Shown: piece by piece, positions 1 through 5,844 of the stretch
Layout: every line of letters begins with the position of its first letter
Numbering within the stretch: the first letter of the stretch is position 1
Assembly (NCBI GenBank): GCA_003160755.1
Contig: QEXZ01000043.1
Coordinates: 1 to 6,988, forward strand
Source: Methanomicrobiales archaeon
GTDB taxonomy: Archaea > Halobacteriota > Syntropharchaeia > Alkanophagales > Methanospirareceae
Direction: 5' to 3'
DNA: 6,988 bases
Program-made: the position numbers and the translations under genes
Notes under the pieces: generated by a model
What the model saw: the letters and a program-made list of their open reading frames with translations, nothing else
What the model was told of the DNA's origin: nothing
The model's database searches: none

Positions 1-331
1 GCGCACGTTTGTTCCGATACTCCACTTCCACGGCATCGTACGTCATTGCTGTTATGTCCTTTATACCGCTTATCCTCTGCACGTCTTTTACGTCTCTATC
101 GGTAAAACTCCCCAGTTCCACGTAGGTCGCACCCGTTATTTTGCCTGGCACCACCGAAATCATATCTGCCATTCCCGTCAATTCACCGGTTATTGCCTCT
201 TCCATACCATAGCCGACGCTCATCAAAGAAACGATAGCCGCTATACCCACCACAATGCCCAGCACGGTGAGTATCGAGCGGGTTTTTCTCTCCCTTATGC
301 TCCGGTACGCCAGCAGAAATTTGTCTCGCAT
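1..331 (-). CDS. MacB/FtsX-type ABC transporter permease, N-terminal part (cut by window edge)
   Basis: The first 110 codons of an integral membrane permease are visible; the rest lies left of the window. The protein starts MRDKFLLAYRSIRERKTRS, the usual cytoplasmic amphipathic lead of MacB-like permeases. A first membrane helix follows at about residues 19-41 (LTVLGIVVGIAAIVSL). Next comes the beginning of the extracytoplasmic MacB periplasmic core domain (residues ~45-110, with VVPGKITG and a DV..V..I.GI segment). In this family four helices and a large outer domain drive export of peptides, drugs or lipoproteins by mechanotransmission. The ATG lies 3 bases after the stop of the ATPase gene, so the two are almost certainly co-translated. 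An AAGGTG-like ribosome site lies within the last codons of the ATPase. The substrate cannot be told from this fragment. Confidence 0.9.
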   Translation of the reverse strand, partial: MRDKFLLAYRSIRERKTRSILTVLGIVVGIAAIVSLMSVGYGMEEAITGELTGMADMISVVPGKITGATYVELGSFTDRDVKDVQRISGIKDITAMTYDAVEVEYRNKRA

Positions 332-334
332 TGC

Positions 335-997
<663 letters not shown>

Positions 998-1021
998 TTA
1001 TTCATTCTTATCCTTCGCTTT

Positions 1022-2308
1022 TTATTTCTTCTCACGTCTTCCCCGCTTTCGCTTTACCCTAACCCCAACAACCACAGCGACTAAGAGAAGAATGACAAGT
1101 AGTGCAACAAAGAGCACCGGACTCGGTAACTCACTCTTCTGCGGTTCTCGTACCTCTACATGCACCTCGTAACCTTGCATTTCGTATTGCTTGTCCGTGT
1201 CAACATCTTTGAACAGCAATGTAAAGGGTATTGTGGTATCTCCGAGACTCAAATCGCGGGTATAAATATCAAAAGAAGCAGAAAAAACGTCCCCTACTTC
1301 CATGTCCCCGATGAAATATTCGGAAGGCAGTATTCTGAGCCCTTCTATCGCTGGCACCACGGATACCGCTTTAATATCCTTCACCATTCCATTAGCCACG
1401 TCAAAGTCTATCTTTACAATTTCGCCTTTTAAAACAAATTCAGGCGCATTCACCAGGATAAGCCGCACATCTGCGATGCTCTTTACTAAAACAGACGATT
1501 TGAGTTCGTTGTGATGTACATTATCACCATTTTTGTATGCGACCTCAAAAGAGAACTCTCTATTTTGATCAAACTTTCCTAAAGTTTGTAGCGTGAAATT
1601 CACCTCCTTTTTTTCATACGCTTCTAAATTACCTATGAATATTCGCTCTGGCGTGAATTCTAATCCCTCGCTTTCCGATTTCACGCGCACATCCACACCT
1701 CTCACCGAATTAGGTCTGTTATTCGCCACCACTATCGCTATCTCCTTTGACTCGCTGAGCGAAATCTCCGAAGGTATGTCCTTCTCAAGTATTTCTACAC
1801 TGCTGCTGTCTACTTTCACAGGCACAGGAAACCGCACGTTTTTTCCATTGTCCACTTCTATGTACACTTCAGGGAAATAAGTGCCGTCATGGGCATAGGC
1901 AGCAGCTTTTATCGGTAAAGCGATTGTCATGCTTTTGCCAGGTCCTAAAGCACCCACATTGTAGTATTCAGTGCGTTTGGAGCCTTCACTCCGCCATTCT
2001 ATGTCTCGGGTTCTGCTGATCAGCCGTATGCTGTCTATTTCTGCACTTATCGTTGATGCCGTTGTGGTAGAAGAGGTGGTACTCAGGGTTGTAGTAGTCG
2101 TTGTCTTGGTCTCTGAGGACTGAGTATCCATATTTTTTATCGTGACTGTAATAGTGCCCTTGTCGCCGGGCATCAACACTTCGGGCTCCACGTTGCAGTC
2201 GCTGATCATAACGGCAGGTTCCCCGGTAGCCAATGCCGAAGCTGTAACAAGCAGCAGCAGAGATACCACAGCAAAACTCATCGCAAGGATGTCTTTCTTG
2301 CTCATCAT
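1022..2308 (-). CDS. Secreted CARDB/S-layer-like protein with C-terminal membrane anchor (COG1361-like)
   Basis: A 428-residue extracytoplasmic protein. It has a Sec-type signal peptide (MMSKKD, hydrophobic core ~8-23, likely cleavage after ALA27). A chain of beta-sandwich modules typical of archaeal CARDB/COG1361 proteins follows at about 35-165, 170-275 and 278-386. They show recurring patterns such as GxIxVxIxN, a short 'hGxhExGxxxxhxF' segment (IFIGNLEAYEKKEVNF, YFIGDMEVGDVFSASF) and CARDB-like VANxxxxxxxxV. One transmembrane helix (~397-417) and a basic tail, KRKRGRREKK, place the bulk outside and the C-terminus inside. A Thr/Ser-rich stretch (63-88) interrupts the first module. The start is set by AGGAGGT 8 bases upstream, and the ATGA overlap with the preceding small gene suggests translational coupling. 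Placed just before a MacB-type ATPase and permease, it probably acts as the outer partner or substrate-binding part of the exporter (inferred from position). Confidence 0.85.
   Translation of the reverse strand: MMSKKDILAMSFAVVSLLLLVTASALATGEPAVMISDCNVEPEVLMPGDKGTITVTIKNMDTQSSETKTTTTTTLSTTSSTTTASTISAEIDSIRLISRTRDIEWRSEGSKRTEYYNVGALGPGKSMTIALPIKAAAYAHDGTYFPEVYIEVDNGKNVRFPVPVKVDSSSVEILEKDIPSEISLSESKEIAIVVANNRPNSVRGVDVRVKSESEGLEFTPERIFIGNLEAYEKKEVNFTLQTLGKFDQNREFSFEVAYKNGDNVHHNELKSSVLVKSIADVRLILVNAPEFVLKGEIVKIDFDVANGMVKDIKAVSVVPAIEGLRILPSEYFIGDMEVGDVFSASFDIYTRDLSLGDTTIPFTLLFKDVDTDKQYEMQGYEVHVEVREPQKSELPSPVLFVALLVILLLVAVVVGVRVKRKRGRREKK
2045..2122 (-). other. Thr/Ser-rich low-complexity insert in the CARDB protein
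   Basis: Residues 63-88 of the CARDB protein are almost all Thr and Ser, encoded by a run of AC-rich codons (gttgt/ggt-rich on the plus strand). The insert splits the first beta module between TVTIKNMDTQ and ISAEIDSIRL. Such stretches outside archaeal cells are often O-glycosylated spacers. This role is inferred, and the repeat-like codons could vary in number between strains. Confidence 0.7.
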
Positions 2309-2493
2309 ATAATATTACCTCCTTCTGCTTTAACAAACCAACGTCTTGGTCTGAGTTGTGTCGCTCTACGTCTGATTATATCGTAGATTACGTCTCTCCC
2401 ATAATAACCTACTCTAACAAGTTCATCTACCTTTTCGACTTCTTCTGTTGGTATTTCCATTTCTACCAATTTTTTTTTATACATTTTTTCCAC
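2305..2493 (-). CDS. Small ribbon-helix-helix-like protein (possible CopG/Arc-type regulator)
   Basis: A 62-residue protein between the regulator gene and the CARDB gene. Its layout suits a ribbon-helix-helix DNA-binding fold: a short strand (KKKLVEMEIP, ~6-15), helix one (TEEVEKVDELVRVGYYG, 16-32) and helix two (RDVIYDIIRRRATQL, 33-47). A basic tail with RPRRWFV follows. CopG-type proteins typically read 'lpeelvekldelvk.g.y.srsevireair'; here the usual SRSE turn is shortened to GRDV, so the match is suggestive only. Its gene lies 16 bases after the regulator stop and overlaps the next ATG by four bases (ATGA). Its GGA-GGT codons also form the ribosome site of the CARDB gene. The start is uncertain: GTG at 2493 is very close to GGGGGTG (2496-2502), while ATG at 2484 (59 residues) has 11-base spacing. 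Operon position supports its being real. Confidence 0.65.
   Translation of the reverse strand: MEKMYKKKLVEMEIPTEEVEKVDELVRVGYYGRDVIYDIIRRRATQLRPRRWFVKAEGGNII
2317..2323 (-). promoter_or_regulatory. Ribosome binding site of the CARDB protein gene
   Basis: AGGAGGT reads on the minus strand 8 bases before the ATG at 2308, a near-perfect anti-SD match. It selects the first of two adjacent ATG codons. It lies inside the last codons of the preceding small gene (Gly-Gly), so ribosomes finishing that gene could restart here. Confidence 0.8.
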
Positions 2494-2509
2494 AACACCC
2501 CCTTTTTCA

Positions 2510-2989
2510 TCATTTTTTGTTTACCCCATACTGCTCAAACGTCTCAATAAATTCTTTTAATATTTGTTCAAAAAATAATATCTCTTTGTAATAATTTTCT
2601 ATAATCCCCAACTCCTCTCCCGATTCTTTTGTGCTTTCCTGTTTATACTTCTCAATTATTCTTGGTAGTTTTTGTTTTGATGGCAATATGATCTTCTCGT
2701 ATTCTCTTTTCATGATTTGTAGGGATATAGCTAACATATCCTTCCCCATGTAGAAATACACTTTTCTTGATTTTGGCTTCTTTGTTCTTTTCACTATTCC
2801 TGCTCTTTCTATAAACTTCAGTGCTGTGCTTACTGCGGATAGGCTATAGCCTGTTCTATTCGCCAGTTCGTCGAGAGCGACTTCTTCCGGTTCTATAAAC
2901 AGGATACCGATGATCTTTGATGATAACTCATCAAGACCGTTGACTTTACTGTTTTCCGCGATAAGTTCTATAAATTCATTTTTAGGCAA
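2510..2989 (-). CDS. GbsR/MarR-family winged-helix transcriptional regulator
   Basis: A 159-residue cytoplasmic DNA-binding protein resembling the archaeal GbsR-like branch of MarR regulators. The winged-helix domain spans about 20-85: GILFIEPEEVALDELANRTGYSLSAVSTALKFIERAGIVKR, where SLSAVSTALKFIE is the recognition helix and KKPKSRKVYFYM forms the wing. A long helical part (~86-155, many E/K/L/I) would be the dimer domain. The only suitable start is TTG at 2989, 11 bases after AGGAGGGGG; the nearby ATG is out of frame and the next in-frame Met (residue 81) lies after the HTH. It is the first gene of the operon, and a palindrome overlapping its promoter suggests it represses itself and the exporter genes. 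No ligand can be read from the sequence. Confidence 0.85.
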   Translation of the reverse strand: MPKNEFIELIAENSKVNGLDELSSKIIGILFIEPEEVALDELANRTGYSLSAVSTALKFIERAGIVKRTKKPKSRKVYFYMGKDMLAISLQIMKREYEKIILPSKQKLPRIIEKYKQESTKESGEELGIIENYYKEILFFEQILKEFIETFEQYGVNKK

Positions 2990-3000
2990 TTCCGTTATTT

Positions 3001-3009
3001 CCCCCTCCT
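3001..3009 (-). promoter_or_regulatory. Ribosome binding site of the GbsR-like regulator
   Basis: AGGAGGGGG reads on the minus strand, 11 bases before the TTG codon. It supports that unusual start. The spacing is somewhat long, so translation may be modest. Confidence 0.6.
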
Positions 3010-3016
3010 TTCTTCT

Positions 3017-3029
3017 TTTTCGGTTTTTT
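3017..3029 (-). promoter_or_regulatory. Isolated operator half-site near the regulator ribosome site
   Basis: The plus strand reads TTTTCGGTTTTTT. It shares 12 identical bases (TTTCGGTTTTTT) with the left arm of the 27-bp palindrome 60 bp away, and with the complement of its right arm. It lies between the predicted transcription start and the ribosome site of the regulator. Bound protein here could block elongation or co-operate with the upstream site. A small dyad CTGAA-TT-TTCAG (3030-3041) follows directly. Confidence 0.55.
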
Positions 3030-3065
3030 CTGAATTTTCAGTATATTACAAAATATATGAAAGCA

Positions 3066-3083
3066 CATATTTAAGACTTTCGG
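3066..3083 (-). promoter_or_regulatory. Predicted promoter (BRE plus TATA box) of the export operon
   Basis: On the minus strand CCGAAAGT is followed by CTTAAATATG, a good archaeal BRE and TATA-box pair. The start of transcription would fall near 3045, giving a leader of about 55 bases before the TTG codon. The BRE part lies inside the left arm of the 27-bp palindrome. A second, weaker TATA-like stretch (CATATATTTTG on the minus strand, ~3049-3059) could serve instead. Confidence 0.55.
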
Positions 3084-3104
3084 TTTTTTTTAAAAAAACC
3101 GAAA
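3078..3104. promoter_or_regulatory. Perfect 27-bp palindrome, probable operator of the GbsR-like regulator
   Basis: TTTCGG followed by seven T, one central T at 3091, seven A and CCGAAA makes two perfect 13-base arms. With a one-base bulge the symmetry extends to ACTTTCGG / CCGAAAAGT. It overlaps the BRE just upstream of the TATA box of the regulator gene. A dimeric MarR/GbsR protein bound here would exclude TFB/TBP. An intrinsic terminator for proA transcripts is less likely because the stem is mostly A/T with few G-C pairs. Confidence 0.65.
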
Positions 3105-3151
3105 AGTTTATGTACTATGAGAATCCTGCTGCCCTATTTCTCAGTTATATA

Positions 3152-3160
3152 GCATATAAA
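3152..3160 (-). promoter_or_regulatory. Possible second TATA box upstream of the export operon
   Basis: The minus strand reads TTTATATGC, the same nine bases as the TATA box proposed for proA (4653-4661). Transcription would start near 3130, downstream of the proA stop, and would run through the palindrome towards the regulator. It lies within a weak dyad (ATATAG 3147-3152, CTATAT 3161-3166). It may be a real alternative promoter or just AT-rich chance. Confidence 0.35.
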
Positions 3161-3184
3161 CTATATTCCCCCTATTTAAATTTC

Positions 3185-4588
3185 TTAAAGGGGAAACTGT
3201 TTTGACAGCGGTTTATGCGTAAATGCCTTCGCATGAGAACCTGTATATGGAGCCACTACGTGCCCCTTACCGGCAATTAGATACTTATAGATAACCAGCC
3301 CTTCTAATCCAACGGGACCCCGTGCATGCACTTTATTCGTGCTTATGCCGACTTCGGCGCCTTTGCCATACCTGAATCCGTCACTGAACCGTGTTGATGC
3401 ATTATGCATCACCGAAGATGAATCCACAAATCGCATAAATTTTAACGCTGTTTCTTCATTCGCGGTAACAATCGCATCCGTATGTCCCGAACCGTAGCGA
3501 TTGATGTGCTCAATTGCCTCATCCACACCATCCACTACTTTGATTGAAATGATTAAATCGTTATACTCGGTATGCCAGTCTTCTTCTGATGCTTGCTTTG
3601 CTTGCTTTATTTTATGTCTCTGTTTATCGTTGTGTTCACCGCTTGTTAAAAGTTCCAGCGTTTTTGAACAGCCCCGGACCTCAACCCCTGCCTGCTGATA
3701 CCTGCCAATCATCGGAGGTAAAAAAGCAGCAGCAATCGGCGAATCAACAAGCAACGTCTCGGCAGCATTGCATACCGCAGGATACTGAACCTTTGCATCG
3801 TAGCATACGTCTTCTGCCATACTCAGGTCCGCATCTCGGTCAACATAAACGTGACACACACCCTCTGAATGCCCTAAGACCATTATACTGCTGTTATCCT
3901 GGATATACTTCACAAATTGTTCGCTGCCACGCGGCACCAAAAGGTCTATGTATTCATTCAGTTTTAACATTTCATTTACTTCTTCTCGCGTTTCCAGCAG
4001 TTGAATCCAGCCATCGGGTATTCCATCTATCGCTGACGCGGCTTCCGAAACCACGTCAAATAGCACCTCGTTCGAATTCTGTGCTTCTGAGCCGCCTTTT
4101 AGCATTACGGCATTGCCTGTTTTCAAACACAGCGATGAAATCTGAACCAGAACGTCGGGTCTTGATTCGAATATCGCACCGATAACACCGATAGGGCAGG
4201 AAACCTGAAAAAGCTCCAGCCCCGTATCCAGTTCGATAGCCGACATGGTTTTGCCAACGGGGTCATCTAATTTCGCTACGTCCTGCACACTTTTTATTAT
4301 CTCGTCTATTTTAGCGCCGTCTAATTTCAACCTTTTGAGTAGTGATGTGGACATTTTCCCTGCCTTTGTTAACCCCAACGCAACTTCAACGTCCTTATCA
4401 TTAGCCGCAAGTATTCGCTCCCTGTTCGTGTCCACCAAATCCGCGATTCTGTGCAGTGCCTGGTTCTTCTCATCCGTTGTGGCATTAGCCAATTTAACCG
4501 CAGCGCTGTTTGCCATCCGCGCCTTTTGTACTATGCTTTCGCCTTCGCCACCACCTACGCCTGCACCTGCACCTACATACTCGCGCAT
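3185..4588 (-). CDS. proA: Glutamate-5-semialdehyde dehydrogenase (gamma-glutamyl phosphate reductase)
   Basis: This enzyme reduces gamma-glutamyl phosphate with NADPH to glutamate-5-semialdehyde, the second step of proline synthesis, in the cytoplasm. Family motifs are FESRPDV (140-146), SLCLKTGNAVMLKGGSEA (152-169), LVPRGSEQFV (217-226), GVCHVYVD (243-250), the active-site QYPAVCNAAETLLV (268-281, Cys273), GSGHTDAIVT (366-375), NASTRFSDG (396-404) and HARGPVGLEGL (421-431). At 467 residues it is about 50 longer than E. coli ProA. The extra length is a glycine/alanine-rich lead (2-17), a charged insert around 315-342 and a C-terminal tail (AGKGHVVAPY...FTHKPL) like those of plant-type P5CS reductase domains. 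The ATG is fixed by AGGAAGGT 8 bases upstream. No proB is in the window, and the gene seems to have its own promoter. Confidence 0.95.
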   Translation of the reverse strand: MREYVGAGAGVGGGEGESIVQKARMANSAAVKLANATTDEKNQALHRIADLVDTNRERILAANDKDVEVALGLTKAGKMSTSLLKRLKLDGAKIDEIIKSVQDVAKLDDPVGKTMSAIELDTGLELFQVSCPIGVIGAIFESRPDVLVQISSLCLKTGNAVMLKGGSEAQNSNEVLFDVVSEAASAIDGIPDGWIQLLETREEVNEMLKLNEYIDLLVPRGSEQFVKYIQDNSSIMVLGHSEGVCHVYVDRDADLSMAEDVCYDAKVQYPAVCNAAETLLVDSPIAAAFLPPMIGRYQQAGVEVRGCSKTLELLTSGEHNDKQRHKIKQAKQASEEDWHTEYNDLIISIKVVDGVDEAIEHINRYGSGHTDAIVTANEETALKFMRFVDSSSVMHNASTRFSDGFRYGKGAEVGISTNKVHARGPVGLEGLVIYKYLIAGKGHVVAPYTGSHAKAFTHKPLSKQFPL

Positions 4589-4596
4589 TTTATAAG

Positions 4597-4604
4597 ACCT
4601 TCCT
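4597..4604 (-). promoter_or_regulatory. Ribosome binding site of proA
   Basis: AGGAAGGT reads on the minus strand 8 bases before the ATG at 4588. It favours this start over the internal Met25, and therefore supports translation of the Gly-rich lead. Confidence 0.65.
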
Positions 4605-4652
4605 AAAATAGCTTCTTGCTTTAGGGGTATAAGAATTTATTGCTTTATTATT

Positions 4653-4661
4653 GCATATAAA
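4653..4661 (-). promoter_or_regulatory. Predicted TATA box of proA
   Basis: The minus strand reads AAGTTATACTTTATATGC, a typical archaeal TATA box (TTTATATGC). Transcription would start near 4633, leaving a leader of about 45 bases before the ATG. It lies 22 bases inside the left arm of the repeat element, so proA transcription is probably separate from the kinase gene. Confidence 0.5.
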
Positions 4662-4682
4662 GTATAACTTCCTTCTGTTTAA

Positions 4683-4785
4683 GACACAGATTCACACGGA
4701 TTTTTTTCTTTTGCTGGGCTGGGTTGGGCTATTTTTAACGGTATAGCTCCTTTTATCTGTATTAATCTGCGTTAATCTGTGTCAA
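4683..4785. repeat. Inverted-repeat element of CAGATTAA-type units, overlapping the kinase 3' end
   Basis: The left arm reads GACACAGATT (4683-4692), followed by CACACGGATT. The right arm contains its exact complement AATCTGTGTC (4774-4783), continuing as three ~10-base units on the minus strand: CACAGATTAA, CGCAGATTAA, TACAGATAAA. Between the arms are T-rich and GGGCTGGGTTGGG-containing sequences. The structure looks like a short non-coding dispersed repeat (MITE- or REP-like). Similar ACAGATTAACACAGATT tracts are known from many environmental genomes. No transposase is present. The right arm covers the last codons and stop of the kinase gene. Confidence 0.6.
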
Positions 4786-5742
4786 CGATTTATTTTTTTT
4801 CACTCCTTTTTGTAGCGTTGCGGGGATAAATTTCTTGTAAGGCAATCCTTTTCTACCGCCATATTCGCGTATGCAGAACGAAGCAACGAAATTGCCCGTC
4901 TTTCCACTTTCGTATAGGCTCTTATCACGCAGCAACGCAAACAGGAATCCTGCTGCGAATGCGTCTCCTGCACCTGTCGTGTCCACTACATCCGTTGGAT
5001 AAGCGTCTATCAAATGCGATTCCCCCGTGCTGCTATCAGCGACATAACAGCCTTTCCCGCCCAGCGTCACACAGACAATCCGGGCACCGACGTCCAAAAG
5101 AAGTTCAGTTCCTCTTTCATAGTCCTCCTTTTTTATCAGCGATTTCAATTCATCAGCACTGATAAAAACCACTTCGCTTCGTTCTATTAGCTCGGTCAAA
5201 TCGTCAAATTCATATTTGAAACAGAGCATACCGGGACTAAAACTGAGTTTTGTCTCCGTGTTGTATATGCGCGTCGCCAATTCACGCTGCATTTCCAACT
5301 GCTCTATGTTTACAAACGAACTCGTGTGTAAGAATTTCGTGTGGTTCACAAATTCACTGTCTATATCGTCTATGCACAGCTGGTCATTCACACCTGGAAG
5401 GATATAAAGTGCTCGTTCTCCACGGGCATCAACAAACGCTACTGCGGCGCCTGTGTAACCTTCATGTTTTTTTATCCTCGTCTCCACCCCTTCTTTCCTG
5501 AGGTCTTCCAGAATCCATTTGCCTTCTTCATCGTTACCTACCGTGCCTACGAAACCCGCATCAACGCCTAACCGTGCTAATGCAACGATTGTATTTGCTG
5601 CAGAACCACCCGGCGCCTTTTTCACATCCGTAATCCCTACCTCCTCACCTCCTTTCGCTATGCGCTCAACGGCATATAAAACATCGTAATTCAAAGCGCC
5701 CAGACCAATTACCTCCTTTCCCGAAGCGGATGCCTGTTTCAT
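4762..5742 (-). CDS. PfkB/ribokinase-family carbohydrate or nucleoside kinase
   Basis: A 326-residue cytoplasmic ATP-dependent sugar or nucleoside kinase. Residues 11-20 (VIGLGALNYD) form the first strand and the substrate-binding Asp. PfkB signature one is PGGSAANTIVALARLG (44-59). GERALYILPGVND (108-120) and VTLGGKGCYV (225-234) follow. The anion-hole and catalytic segment is DTTGAGDAFAAGF (254-266, catalytic Asp260). The Mg-related NxxE motif appears as SADE (195-198), with Ser for Asn. The pattern resembles archaeal ribokinase/adenosine-kinase-like proteins, but the substrate (ribose, nucleoside, fructose phosphate) is not decided. The last residues (LTQINAD) come from the repeat element. 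No clear SD precedes the ATG, and a TATA-like box at ~5775-5782 suggests a very short leader. It is divergent from the methyltransferase gene. Confidence 0.92.
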   Translation of the reverse strand: MKQASASGKEVIGLGALNYDVLYAVERIAKGGEEVGITDVKKAPGGSAANTIVALARLGVDAGFVGTVGNDEEGKWILEDLRKEGVETRIKKHEGYTGAAVAFVDARGERALYILPGVNDQLCIDDIDSEFVNHTKFLHTSSFVNIEQLEMQRELATRIYNTETKLSFSPGMLCFKYEFDDLTELIERSEVVFISADELKSLIKKEDYERGTELLLDVGARIVCVTLGGKGCYVADSSTGESHLIDAYPTDVVDTTGAGDAFAAGFLFALLRDKSLYESGKTGNFVASFCIREYGGRKGLPYKKFIPATLQKGVKKNKSLTQINAD

Positions 5743-5772
5743 ATCTTATGTTTTACTATAATTTACTTTGAT

Positions 5773-5786
5773 GAAATATATGTGGA
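5773..5786. promoter_or_regulatory. AT-rich divergent promoter region between kinase and methyltransferase genes
   Basis: The 102-base gap between the two divergent starts contains GAAATATATGTG (plus strand), or CACATATATTTC (minus strand). A symmetric ATATAT core of this kind could serve as TATA box in either direction. For the kinase the transcription start would fall about 10-15 bases before the ATG, and for the methyltransferase about 40 bases before its ATG. Neither start has a good SD sequence. The rest of the gap is poly-T and poly-A rich without other recognisable sites. Confidence 0.4.
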
Positions 5787-5844
5787 ATAGATCAACAAAT
5801 TTTTTCTTTTGATAACCCTTTTTTCTTTTTAACAAAAGATTGAG

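Noticed and set aside
1986..2336. Minus-strand 116-codon frame overlapping the start of the CARDB gene.
   Set aside because: It lies out of frame with a gene that has a signal peptide and an optimal ribosome site. Its Tyr/His/Cys-rich product looks like a frame shadow.
3132..3177. Direct repeat CCCTATTT (3132-3139 and 3170-3177) as an attachment or integration site.
   Set aside because: It is eight bases only, in AT-rich intergenic DNA, with no integrase, tRNA or element between the copies.
3589..4185. Plus-strand 198-codon open frame opposite proA.
   Set aside because: proA shows all family motifs on the other strand, and the plus-strand product is rich in Ser, Leu, His and Cys without domain pattern.
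4714..4730. GGG tracts (GGGCTGGGTTGGG) as a possible G-quadruplex in the repeat element.
   Set aside because: Only three GGG tracts are present; a standard intramolecular quadruplex needs four.
5638..5718. Three strong SD-like stretches (AAAGGAGGTGA, GAGGAGGT, AGGAGGTAAT on the minus strand) inside the first 40 codons of the kinase, suggesting an internal start.
   Set aside because: They are the codons of Lys-Gly-Gly-Glu-Glu-Val and Lys-Glu-Val. No in-frame start at proper spacing keeps the GALNYD and first strand of the fold, and the nearby ATG is out of frame and stops at once.
5808..5840. CTTTTG ... ACAAAAG as a hairpin or terminator before the methyltransferase gene.
   Set aside because: The arms are six A/T-rich pairs around a long loop, no gene ends into it, and poly-T/poly-A sequence makes such pairs likely by chance.
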